Assembly: GCF_029542085.1 (NCBI RefSeq)
Contig: NZ_CP107036.1
Location: forward strand, 1,550,001-1,614,000
From: Sphingobacterium sp. ML3W
Lineage (GTDB): Bacteria; Bacteroidota; Bacteroidia; Sphingobacteriales; Sphingobacteriaceae
Direction of reading: 5' to 3'
Length of the DNA stretch: 64,000 nucleotides
The translations under genes were made by a program, and so were the position numbers. Positions 19,428 to 27,310 of this stretch are shown piece by piece. Within the stretch, counting starts at the first letter, position 1. Each line of letters opens with the position of its first letter. The notes beneath the pieces were generated by a model. That model saw only the letters and a program-made list of their open reading frames with translations, ran no database searches and was not told the origin of the DNA.

Positions 19428-20000
19428 TCAAGAGAACAGACGGCTTAATGTCTCCCTGGATACGCCTAGGTAAGAAGCAAGCAACAATTTTGGAATTCGT
19501 TGTACCAAAGTTGGATTTCTTTTTATCAACTGCTCATATCTTTCTTTTGCTCCCAAGGTTAAAAATGACAAGATCCGTTGCTGTGAACCGATATGGCCGG
19601 CAATTGATTTACGGAGGAAAAAGCGCTCCATCTTTTGAAGACTGTCGCACAAACATTCAAAATTTTCCAGCGATAGACAAAGTAACGCTGTGTCCTCAAG
19701 ACATTCCAAAGTAAATGAAGCTTTTCCACTTGTATAAAAGGCCGAAACATCTGTTTCCCACCAATCCTCCATTGCAAATGAAACAATATGTTGCTTAGCA
19801 TTATCGTCCGTATAATAAAATTTGAGAAGACCGGACAATACAAAGTAGATATAGTTTACGCTATCGCCCTCTCTAAAAATACATTCGGATTTTTTATACT
19901 GCTTGTGAATGAAACATTCTTTTACAAATGCAAATTCATCTTCAGTAAGTGTAACGACTTTCTCTATATGTTCTTTTAACAAATTATATTTATCTTCCAT
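19428..20000 (-). CDS. Crp/Fnr-family regulator
   Basis: The 190-aa protein has an N-terminal cyclic-nucleotide-binding-like beta-barrel (CIFREGDSVNYIYFVLSGLLKFYY), a dimerisation helix and a C-terminal HTH recognition segment (LLLASYLGVSRETLSRLFS) ending just after the HTH. The residues that bind cAMP in Crp are not conserved, as is usual in this Bacteroidota group, so the effector is unknown. It reads toward the RidA-like gene and may control it. The 215 bp upstream of it, up to the IS3-type element, show no gene. Confidence 0.9.
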   Translation of the reverse strand: MEDKYNLLKEHIEKVVTLTEDEFAFVKECFIHKQYKKSECIFREGDSVNYIYFVLSGLLKFYYTDDNAKQHIVSFAMEDWWETDVSAFYTSGKASFTLECLEDTALLCLSLENFECLCDSLQKMERFFLRKSIAGHIGSQQRILSFLTLGAKERYEQLIKRNPTLVQRIPKLLLASYLGVSRETLSRLFS

Positions 20001-20245
20001 TAGTTTCTAAGTACCAATTGCTGCTGATTTTGGTTTGGTTGAATCCATATCAAATATACAGGTGGCCATTCATTTCTGCTTCCAGCATCTGCGATACTAA
20101 GTATCTGTAATTCGTAGAAAAACGATTACAGCTTCAATTCGGTTGTGTCTAGTTCTTAAATATAGGTAATTCGTCAAAAGATATCAATGGTTCTTGGTTT
20201 TTCCAAAATGAAGCTTGGAATTGCAACAATAAAATGGACACCTAG

Positions 20246-21076
20246 TTAAGCTGCAATATTTTGTTTATTTATTTTTCTAGTAAACTCCTCTGGTGATAAG
20301 TATCCTAAGGCAGAATGTTGCCTTTTTCGGTTGTACCAAGTCTCAATATATTCAAAGACAATAAGCGCAGCTTGCTTCCTGTGAGCGAATTTATGCTGAT
20401 ATATACATTCCGCTTTCAGTGTCTTGAAAAAACTTTCAGCGACAGCATTATCCCAGCAATTTCCCTTTCTACTCATGCTTCTTATGATGAGTGGATTTTT
20501 TTCCACCATAGAGCTGAACTCATGACAGGCATACTGTACGCCACGATCGGAATGGAATATTAGTTTCTGGGTGATTGGCCTTGCTTTTTGTGCCATTTTA
20601 AAAGCAGAAATCACCGTATCTACCGCATTCATAGTCTCACTTAAAGCCCATCCAATTACTTTTCGATCTCCCAGATCGATTACAGTTGTCAGATACAACC
20701 ATCCCTGCTGCGTTTTGATGTAAGTGATGTCTGATACCCATACTGCACCAAGTGTTCCCGGTTTAAAATCACGGTCCAATATATTCTCCGGTACCGAAAA
20801 CTTATGGGTGGAGTCTGTGGTCACCTTAAATTTTTTCTTGACAATACTTCTTAACCCGGCCTTTCTCATCAGTTTGGCTACCCTCACTCTGGATATTTTA
20901 ATATTCTTTTTGTGTAGTTCTCTGGTAATACGCGGACTGCCGTAAGTATTTTTACTTCTTATAAATGCATCCTGGATTTCCATAGTAATCTGTTGGTTTT
21001 CAATACTTCTATTTGAAGGGATACCCTTTAAAAAGTTGTAGTAGCCCGCTCTGCTCACCTTGAACACCTGACACAT
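20246..21076 (-). CDS. IS3-family transposase OrfB (DDE integrase), copy 1
   Basis: A 276-aa rve-type integrase: an N-terminal HTH_21 region (SRAGYYNFLKGIPSNRSIEN), then the DDE triad in WVSDITYIKT, FHSDRGVQY and the Glu of DNAVAESFFKTLKAE. In-frame codons run upstream of its ATG (FIRDNREIFSVEK) and overlap the end of orfA in another frame, so an OrfAB fusion by -1 frameshifting, as known for IS3, is likely. Its sequence matches copy 2 exactly at protein level. Confidence 0.95.
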   Translation of the reverse strand: MCQVFKVSRAGYYNFLKGIPSNRSIENQQITMEIQDAFIRSKNTYGSPRITRELHKKNIKISRVRVAKLMRKAGLRSIVKKKFKVTTDSTHKFSVPENILDRDFKPGTLGAVWVSDITYIKTQQGWLYLTTVIDLGDRKVIGWALSETMNAVDTVISAFKMAQKARPITQKLIFHSDRGVQYACHEFSSMVEKNPLIIRSMSRKGNCWDNAVAESFFKTLKAECIYQHKFAHRKQAALIVFEYIETWYNRKRQHSALGYLSPEEFTRKINKQNIAA

Positions 21077-21108
21077 CTTCTCGACTGAAAATATTTCCCT
21101 ATTGTCCC

Positions 21109-21423
21109 TTATGAACCTGAATATTTGGTGTCGCTCTTGGAGAAGATGCTTACAGCCTTCTTTAATATATCCCGTTCCATCTGTGTCTCCCGAAGTTCTT
21201 TTCTTAATCGTGCTAACTCCTGTTCACTCTCACTCAAGATAACTTTTCCATTCCCAGAGAAACTACTTCCTTGTTTTACAGAATGTTCCTTTCGCCACCT
21301 ATACAATAATGCTGGGTTAATATCCAGTTCCCTGGCCAGCGCGCTAAGGTCGCTACGCGTGTTGCTCAGTTCAACGCTCATCAGTTTGAACTCTTTGGTA
21401 TAAACTTTTCTTTCTCTTGACAT
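21109..21423 (-). CDS. IS3-family transposase OrfA (HTH), copy 1
   Basis: A 104-aa protein with the HTH_Tnp_1 domain (LSALARELDINPALLYRWRK) and a leucine-zipper tail (ARLRKELRETQMERDILKKA). It binds element ends and partners OrfB. It differs from copy 2 by one residue, Asn instead of Ser in DI-x-PALLYRW. Confidence 0.93.
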   Translation of the reverse strand: MSRERKVYTKEFKLMSVELSNTRSDLSALARELDINPALLYRWRKEHSVKQGSSFSGNGKVILSESEQELARLRKELRETQMERDILKKAVSIFSKSDTKYSGS

Positions 21424-21729
21424 AAGTCTGTTAAGTTATTAAATTCTCTTAACTTAATGTCCAGTCAAATGTAGCAACTTCAGCTCTTAATTCATATTGA
21501 TTTCGAAAAGATCAATGAATGCATGTCAACCAATTCAACTGCAAACTTACAGAAGGTATATCTTTTTGCTATTATGCACTTATTTTATTGAACACAAAAA
21601 ACAGAAACTTTTCTAAAAATATTGATAACCTCTGTTTTTAAACATATACATAACTTAGCGCTCTTAGTACTATCTATCTTTTATCAAAAGCACAAATAGC
21701 TGCACGAACATCCTATGTCAAAATAAATT

Positions 21730-22605
21730 TTATACTAGTTGTCTAAAACCGTTGGGAGACAAAAGAGTATGCTTTTTAAAATATCTACAAAATAAACTTG
21801 GATCATTAAAATTCAAACGATTACTGATCTCCTTTACAGATAGATCTGTTGTTTTTAAAAGTGATTTAGCATGTAAAATAACAACGTGATCTATCCACTT
21901 CAAAGCAGATTTCCCTGTTTTTTCACTTATAAGTGTTGTTAAATAAGGAGCTGTTAAATTTAGTTTTTTAGCATAAAAACCTAAATCTCTATGATCCAAA
22001 GCATGTTTCGATACAAGTTTATAAAATTCATCTATAATTGTTGTACTTCGATCCCTCAATAAGTACTCCTGGCTTTGTTCTTCGATATGTGCCTCAACTA
22101 CCATATTGATCAAAGCTAAAATATGATGTCTTAATATTTCATTTTTCTTATCACTTGAATTAGAATGGTAAAATCTCTGAAGATATAAAATGAAATCTCT
22201 CTGTAAATCTTGTTTTTCTGAATGAAAATGAATTAATGGATTTAAACGCACCTTATCACTATTAACAAATTCCCATAAATAAGGTATCGAACTAATAAAG
22301 TCAATAGACAATCCTATAGTAATTATCTCAATATCTTCACTTTCTGCTTTCACATCAATCATCAAGTGTGGCAATGCGAGAATAACATCACCTTCATTAA
22401 CATCATACTCAGAAAAATGAACCTGTGTTCTCATTGTTCCTTTTAATACAAAGCCAAGTAATAAACCCTCAAATTGATGCCTGCTATACGCATATTGATT
22501 GGTCGGTATATCAGTATGATCTACAATAAAAATCCCTTCTCCTTTTAAAGAAGGATCTAATTGATGTAGTTCATATAACTGATGTAAATTCAAAAATAAA
22601 GCCAT
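21730..22605 (-). CDS. AraC-family transcriptional regulator
   Basis: About 291 aa from the ATG at 22605 (MALFLNLHQLYE); six bases upstream another ATG is possible. It has an N-terminal cupin-type sensor (residues about 25-125) and a C-terminal AraC double HTH (FYAKKLNLTAPYLTTLISEK; RLNFNDPSLFCRYFKKHTLL). It is closely related to the regulators at 29.1 and 31.4 kb and distinct from the 10.9/34.5/58.1 kb group. It is divergent from the single-chain PheRS gene across about 180 bp and is the natural candidate for its control. The 21483-21729 gap downstream holds only a short repeat near 21533-21560. Confidence 0.9.
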   Translation of the reverse strand: MALFLNLHQLYELHQLDPSLKGEGIFIVDHTDIPTNQYAYSRHQFEGLLLGFVLKGTMRTQVHFSEYDVNEGDVILALPHLMIDVKAESEDIEIITIGLSIDFISSIPYLWEFVNSDKVRLNPLIHFHSEKQDLQRDFILYLQRFYHSNSSDKKNEILRHHILALINMVVEAHIEEQSQEYLLRDRSTTIIDEFYKLVSKHALDHRDLGFYAKKLNLTAPYLTTLISEKTGKSALKWIDHVVILHAKSLLKTTDLSVKEISNRLNFNDPSLFCRYFKKHTLLSPNGFRQLV

Positions 22606-22787
22606 GCACAAATATCAAAATAAAAGAACATATAAAGGTGTTATCATTTAATTTTAACGGATAAATCTAAATAATTGAACATAATTACCAAATCATGGAA
22701 CACTATAATTCTTCGATTGTACCTAATTTTGTATCTCGCAATATTAAACACAGAATTATTGTATTTAAACCATAATTTTTAAAATAT

Positions 22788-23822
22788 ATGAACAACATTT
22801 CAAACAGTATTAATGAGAAAAGAGCTAAGAAACTTCACAATAATCAATCGCATCCTATTTATTTACTAAAGAAAAAAATACAATCTTTTTTCAGCGATTT
22901 TACAGTGTTTGACAACCTTGAAGAAGTTGTATCTATACAAGATAATTTTGACAAATTATTAGTTCCTATTAATCATCCCGCACGTTCTAAAAATGATACA
23001 TATTATATCAACGAAGATTTTGTACTTAGGACACAAACTTCTTCTCATCAGAATCTATTATTGACACAAGGCTATGAAAAATTCATCGTCACAGGGGATG
23101 TATATAGAAAAGATACGATTGATAAAACGCACTACCCGGTGTTTCATCAAATGGAAGTAGTCAAAGTGATACCTCACGGAGTTGATGCTTTAGAGGATTT
23201 GAAAAAGACATTAAAGGGACTAATACGGTTCTTATATCCTGGAAAAGAATACAGATTTTTAGATGATTACTTTCCTTTTACTGAACCTTCTCTACAGCTA
23301 GAAGTTTTACAAAATGGGGAATGGATGGAAGTTCTAGGTGCAGGGGTTATACATCGTGATATTTTAAAGAACTGTAATATCCAAGCTACAGGTTGGGCTT
23401 TCGGGTTAGGTCTTGATCGCTTAGTTATGTCATTCTGTAACATCCCCGATATTCGTTATTTCTGGAGTGAAGATGAGCGTTTTATCTCTCAATTTAAAAA
23501 TGGATTAGTTGAATTTAAAGAATATTCTAAATTCCCTCCAGTATATAAAGATATCTCCTTCTGGGTAAATAATTACACCCATAATAAAGATGAGAATTGG
23601 ATAGAGTATAATAACCTTTGTGAGATAATAAGAAATAAAGGAAATGATCTGATCGAGAGTGTCACGTTGATAGATAAATACACTATAGCAGATAAAACCT
23701 CTTTAGCCTATAGAATAGCTTATAGATCAAATGAGAGAACCTTACTCAATGAAGAGATTAATGAAATACAAAAATCAATTAGAACATGTCTCAATAATAC
23801 ATTTGCTATCAAATTAAGATAG
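22788..23822 (+). CDS. Single-chain phenylalanyl-tRNA synthetase-like protein (PheS core + FDX-ACB)
   Basis: A 344-aa class II synthetase. The catalytic core follows bacterial PheS: motif 1 (HPARSKNDTYYI, LRTQTSSHQ), motif 2 (VYRKDTIDKTHYPVFHQME), the Phe-pocket stretch TEPSLQLEV and motif 3 (GWAFGLGLDRLVMSFCNIPD). Residues about 250-344 are an FDX-ACB (B8 anticodon-binding) domain, opening with FPPVYKDISFWV and ending near YRSNERTLLNEEINEIQKS. This order, in one chain without a beta subunit, is that of mitochondrial PheRS; bacteria normally use PheS2PheT2. Known motifs look intact. It sits divergent from an AraC gene, ends at a strong terminator, and is more AT-rich than the flanking core-like genes, so it was probably acquired. 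Possible roles: inhibitor-insensitive backup PheRS, or a tRNA/amino-acid-activating enzyme of a lost pathway. Confidence 0.85.
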   Translation: MNNISNSINEKRAKKLHNNQSHPIYLLKKKIQSFFSDFTVFDNLEEVVSIQDNFDKLLVPINHPARSKNDTYYINEDFVLRTQTSSHQNLLLTQGYEKFIVTGDVYRKDTIDKTHYPVFHQMEVVKVIPHGVDALEDLKKTLKGLIRFLYPGKEYRFLDDYFPFTEPSLQLEVLQNGEWMEVLGAGVIHRDILKNCNIQATGWAFGLGLDRLVMSFCNIPDIRYFWSEDERFISQFKNGLVEFKEYSKFPPVYKDISFWVNNYTHNKDENWIEYNNLCEIIRNKGNDLIESVTLIDKYTIADKTSLAYRIAYRSNERTLLNEEINEIQKSIRTCLNNTFAIKLR

Positions 23823-23855
23823 CTAACAACAAATGCAATAATCTATTAATTGTCC

Positions 23856-23889
23856 AAAACTACAGTCATTGAACGCCTGTAGTTTTTTC
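23856..23889 (+). terminator. Rho-independent terminator after the PheRS-like gene
   Basis: Perfect 10-bp stem (aaaactacag / ctgtagtttt) with an 11-nt loop, followed by a T-rich tail (ttttct). It lies 34 bp after the stop codon. Confidence 0.85.
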
Positions 23890-24024
23890 TATTCTATCAT
23901 AATTTAGCTATTTTAACTAGACTATACTTTTAAAAATTTGAAAACAGTTGAGTAATAAAATAATGCTTATCGGAGGTACAGGCCAAATAGGATATGGAAT
24001 TGCAACAATAAAATGGACACCTAG

Positions 24025-24855
24025 TTAAGCTGCAATATTTTGTTTATTTATTTTTCTAGTAAACTCCTCTGGTGATAAGTATCCTAAGGCAGAATGTTGC
24101 CTTTTTCGGTTGTACCAAGTCTCAATATATTCAAAGACAATAAGCGCAGCTTGCTTCCTGTGAGCGAATTTATGCTGATATATACATTCCGCTTTCAGTG
24201 TCTTGAAAAAACTTTCAGCGACAGCATTATCCCAGCAATTTCCCTTTCTACTCATGCTTCTTATGATGAGTGGATTTTTTTCCACCATAGAGCTGAACTC
24301 ATGACAGGCATACTGTACGCCACGATCGGAATGGAATATTAGTTTCTGGGTGATTGGCCTTGCTTTTTGTGCCATTTTAAAAGCAGAAATCACCGTATCT
24401 ACCGCATTCATAGTCTCACTTAAAGCCCATCCAATTACTTTTCGATCTCCCAGATCGATTACAGTTGTCAGATACAACCATCCCTGCTGCGTTTTGATGT
24501 AAGTGATGTCTGATACCCATACTGCACCAAGTGTTCCCGGTTTAAAATCACGGTCCAATATATTCTCCGGTACCGAAAACTTATGGGTGGAGTCTGTGGT
24601 CACCTTAAATTTTTTCTTGACAATACTTCTTAACCCGGCCTTTCTCATCAGTTTGGCTACCCTCACTCTGGATATTTTAATATTCTTTTTGTGTAGTTCT
24701 CTGGTAATACGCGGACTGCCGTAAGTATTTTTACTTCTTATAAATGCATCCTGGATTTCCATAGTAATCTGTTGGTTTTCAATACTTCTATTTGAAGGGA
24801 TACCCTTTAAAAAGTTGTAGTAGCCCGCTCTGCTCACCTTGAACACCTGACACAT
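24025..24855 (-). CDS. IS3-family transposase OrfB (DDE integrase), copy 2
   Basis: Protein identical to OrfB of copy 1 (276 aa, DDE triad intact in SDITYIKT, HSDRGVQY and VAESFFKTLKAE). Either copy could supply transposase to the other. Confidence 0.95.
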   Translation of the reverse strand: MCQVFKVSRAGYYNFLKGIPSNRSIENQQITMEIQDAFIRSKNTYGSPRITRELHKKNIKISRVRVAKLMRKAGLRSIVKKKFKVTTDSTHKFSVPENILDRDFKPGTLGAVWVSDITYIKTQQGWLYLTTVIDLGDRKVIGWALSETMNAVDTVISAFKMAQKARPITQKLIFHSDRGVQYACHEFSSMVEKNPLIIRSMSRKGNCWDNAVAESFFKTLKAECIYQHKFAHRKQAALIVFEYIETWYNRKRQHSALGYLSPEEFTRKINKQNIAA

Positions 24856-24887
24856 CTTCTCGACTGAAAATATTTCCCTATTGTCCC

Positions 24888-25202
24888 TTATGAACCTGAA
24901 TATTTGGTGTCGCTCTTGGAGAAGATGCTTACAGCCTTCTTTAATATATCCCGTTCCATCTGTGTCTCCCGAAGTTCTTTTCTTAATCGTGCTAACTCCT
25001 GTTCACTCTCACTCAAGATAACTTTTCCATTCCCAGAGAAACTACTTCCTTGTTTTACAGAATGTTCCTTTCGCCACCTATACAATAATGCTGGGCTAAT
25101 ATCCAGTTCCCTGGCCAGCGCGCTAAGGTCGCTACGCGTGTTGCTCAGTTCAACGCTCATCAGTTTGAACTCTTTGGTATAAACTTTTCTTTCTCTTGAC
25201 AT
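24888..25202 (-). CDS. IS3-family transposase OrfA (HTH), copy 2
   Basis: A 104-aa HTH_Tnp_1 protein like copy 1, with Ser in place of Asn in ELDI-x-PALLYRW (one base change, c for t at about 25096 in the printed strand). It sits 32 bp upstream of orfB. Confidence 0.93.
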   Translation of the reverse strand: MSRERKVYTKEFKLMSVELSNTRSDLSALARELDISPALLYRWRKEHSVKQGSSFSGNGKVILSESEQELARLRKELRETQMERDILKKAVSIFSKSDTKYSGS

Positions 25203-25911
25203 AAGTCTGTTAAGTTATTAAATTCTCTTAACTTAATGTCCAGTCAAATGTAGCAACTTCAATATGCTATAACTAACTTTTTCATACAGCGTAATTGGGA
25301 AGTATATATGGAACAGTGCTTTTTAAAACATAGCCATAAACCTGTAACTATTTTAAGGCCTTGTGCTGTATATGGGATTTGTTCTCAGCACCCTAGAGAA
25401 TGGTGGTTTATTAAAAGAATTCTTGATAAAAGACCTTACATTCCATTAAAATATAATGGAGAAAGTACTTTCCATATTACTTTAACACAAAATATAGCTA
25501 AAGTTATATGGGCAAGCATAGATAATATGGATTTTCAAATAGTAAATGTGGCAGATAGAACTATTCTCAGTGCAAAAGAGATTGGAGAATATATTATTGT
25601 ACAATTAAATTCTATAACTAAATTTATATCCACTGATTCTGCTATCATAGAAGATGCTTTAGTAGGTTTTACACCATGGTCTGTTTCAACTCCTTTTACC
25701 CTCGACATATCTTATTGCAAATCCTTATTAGATAAAGTAGGATTGGACTTAGGATGCTATACTCGGGATAGTAGAAAATATATAAGCTGGCTCGCTAGTT
25801 TTAGCCCCTTAAATTGGGAAAAGCACTTTAAACAGTTAGCTGCTTACCCTTTTGAGCAATTTGACTATCACAACGAAGATCAATTTATCAAAAAACTAAT
25901 CGTTGGAAAAA

Positions 25912-26310
25912 ATGACTAACCATAATCTTTCACTACAAATTACGCAGACTTCTAACTTTTTAATAAAGAGCTTAGGTGACTCACTTCAAGGACTCTACCT
26001 CTACGGATCTTATGTAGATGGAGGACTAAAACATAAAAGCGATTTAGATATTTTTGTGGTAGTCAATGAACCTTTGAATTTTGATATTAAAAAGACCCTT
26101 ATTCAGAACCTACTCCTATTATCAGGTGCTATAGATAATAAAGAGAACAAAAGATATTTGGAGTTCACAGTGATAAATCAAACTAAATTAACTGACTTAC
26201 ACTTTCCATTATACAGAGAATTTCAATATGGAGAATGGTTAAGAGATAATTTTTTACACGGCTCTATCCCGGAGGCTGTTATAGATCATGATCTTACGGA
26301 CTGTGATTAA
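25912..26310 (+). CDS. AadA-like aminoglycoside nucleotidyltransferase, C-terminally truncated
   Basis: About 132 aa from the ATG at 25912, which overlaps the stop of the epimerase remnant (ATGACTAA), implying former translational coupling. The nucleotidyltransferase core is clear: GLYLYGSYVDGGLKHKSDLD, holding the GS...D-x-D metal site, a later Glu strand (YLEFTVI) and REFQYGEWLR, as in ANT(3'')/ANT(9) enzymes. Those run to about 260 aa with a helical C-terminal domain that binds the drug; here the frame ends right after IDHDL. The missing half makes drug resistance unlikely; it may still be expressed. Confidence 0.75.
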   Translation: MTNHNLSLQITQTSNFLIKSLGDSLQGLYLYGSYVDGGLKHKSDLDIFVVVNEPLNFDIKKTLIQNLLLLSGAIDNKENKRYLEFTVINQTKLTDLHFPLYREFQYGEWLRDNFLHGSIPEAVIDHDLTDCD

Positions 26311-26456
26311 TTGATTTTAAGAAACTAAGTCCCGCTTAAAGCTATTGATCTTATTTAAACGTATAACAACATTTCTCATTTTTGTCATCGCTTTTCGTTT
26401 CTTTTAGCTGACATGGTTCTTCGTCAAATTACTTTAAGGGCCGCTAGATTGATCAG
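26311..26456. other. Short gap after the truncated nucleotidyltransferase
   Basis: No trace of the missing C-terminal half of the nucleotidyltransferase in any frame, so the rest was deleted rather than frameshifted. Confidence 0.5.
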
Positions 26457-26924
26457 TTATTCAATTTTCAATCGCATAGATAAACTGTACGGCTCAAAAC
26501 CCTCGTGCAGATACAGTGCCGCAGCGGAAGCGTTTTTAGACAAGACACTCAACTCCACATAGTCCGCTTCGCTTTCCTTTGCCCACGTTTTAACGCGATC
26601 AATCAATGTTTTACCAATTCCCATTCCACGCATATCCGTATCAACAACAATGTCTATTAAATACGTACATTTCAAGGGTACGAAACAATTGTAAGGCGGG
26701 CTCTCCTGTAATTGTGTAATTGCAATTCCTTTTACCTCATCATCTGCCCCATATACAAAGACTGTAAACTGATCTTCTCCGGCAATGACTCTTTGCAAAA
26801 AACTTTCGTCCTGATGTGCTGTCTGCATATAATCGGGTTCATGATGTGCCATCTGTTCAAAGAGCTGGAAATAAAGGGTTTTTATCTTTGGCAGATCTGC
26901 CTGGACTGCTTTTCTAATGTTCAT
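26457..26924 (-). CDS. GNAT-family N-acetyltransferase
   Basis: A 155-aa single-domain GNAT. Acetyl-CoA-binding motif A reads LIDIVVDTDMRGMGIGKTLI (R-x-x-G-x-G/A), followed by the motif B helix (ASAAALYLHEGFEPY). Members acetylate small amines, drugs or protein N-termini; the substrate is not predictable. First of four GNAT genes in 6 kb. Confidence 0.88.
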   Translation of the reverse strand: MNIRKAVQADLPKIKTLYFQLFEQMAHHEPDYMQTAHQDESFLQRVIAGEDQFTVFVYGADDEVKGIAITQLQESPPYNCFVPLKCTYLIDIVVDTDMRGMGIGKTLIDRVKTWAKESEADYVELSVLSKNASAAALYLHEGFEPYSLSMRLKIE

Positions 26925-27125
26925 ATTTTATATCTCTATATTTTATTCAGATTCTTTAGCGGCCAAATTCCGCACCGAATTTTATTCCCGTGAAACTGCA
27001 TCAAAATAGCTTCTTGAGCAAAAAAATCTTATCTTTCGGTTTGTAGTCAATAATTCAATTTGACCGATGTTGGCTCTTTAGCAATAGGTTCTACGGACGA
27101 TTAGTTTGCAGAACCTATGATGTAA

Positions 27126-27245
27126 TTACCATAAGATTATCTCAAATTTATCAGAAAGAACTGCTATGATCTTTTCCTGTATGAGATTGATCTCCTCATT
27201 GGAGAACATACGCTGACCTGATCGGTAGGCAATAATTACTTGTTG
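27126..27245 (-). pseudogene. C-terminal relic of a second FDX-ACB (PheRS-like) gene
   Basis: In one minus-strand frame a 35-residue stretch ends at a TAA and reads IAYRSGQRMFSNEEINLIQE, then KIIAVLSDKFEIILW. The intact PheRS-like protein ends IAYRSNERTLLNEEINEIQK. The two share IAYRS, R, NEEIN, IQ and the final F-x-I-x-L at the same spacing. Nothing upstream continues the frame. The rest of the 26925-27310 gap shows no gene. This is what remains of a paralogue, or of an older copy, of the single-chain synthetase. Confidence 0.65.
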
Positions 27246-27310
27246 TCAACTTTTGCTGTGATGACCAATAATGGTCGCCTTCATAATGACTAACGCTTAG
27301 AATGTTATAT

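Larger units (their letters stand above)
20216..21482 (-). mobile_element. IS3-family insertion sequence, copy 1 (intact)
   Basis: A 1267-bp element bounded by imperfect inverted repeats: the orfA side reads TGAAGTTGCTACATTTGACT inward, the orfB side TGGAATTGCAACAATAAAAT. It is flanked by a 3-bp duplication, gct (20213-20215 and 21483-21485). It carries orfA and orfB and differs from copy 2 (23995-25261) at one noticed base. The clean target duplication and near identity show recent movement. Confidence 0.95.
23995..25261 (-). mobile_element. IS3-family insertion sequence, copy 2 (intact)
   Basis: Same 1267-bp element and orientation as copy 1, flanked by the 3-bp duplication ata (23992-23994 and 25262-25264). 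It interrupts an epimerase gene just after its GGTGQIG motif. Confidence 0.95.
23948..25919 (+). pseudogene. NAD-dependent epimerase/dehydratase, split by IS and internally deleted
   Basis: The 5' part before the IS encodes a Rossmann start (SNKIMLIGGTGQIG) from a TTG at 23948 or ATG at 23963. After the IS, removing one copy of the ata duplication restores the frame: GY-AITNFFIQRNWEVY, then MEQCFLKH and VTILRPCAVYG, typical of extended SDRs past the catalytic Tyr/Lys. Between NWEV (end of beta2) and MEQCFLKH about 100 residues, including the Tyr-x-x-x-Lys, are missing, so the gene had also lost its middle. The 3' remainder (from about 25308, 203 aa) stays open and overlaps the next gene's start. 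Non-functional. Its position behind the PheRS-like gene suggests a former pathway partner. Confidence 0.8.

Noticed and set aside
20216..25261. Composite transposon formed by the two IS copies
   Set aside because: Each copy has its own private target duplication (gct, ata), which fits two independent insertions; kept only as a possibility for future mobilisation.
25912..26310. Functional streptomycin/spectinomycin resistance gene
   Set aside because: Only the nucleotidyltransferase half is present; the C-terminal drug-binding half is absent from the following DNA in every frame.
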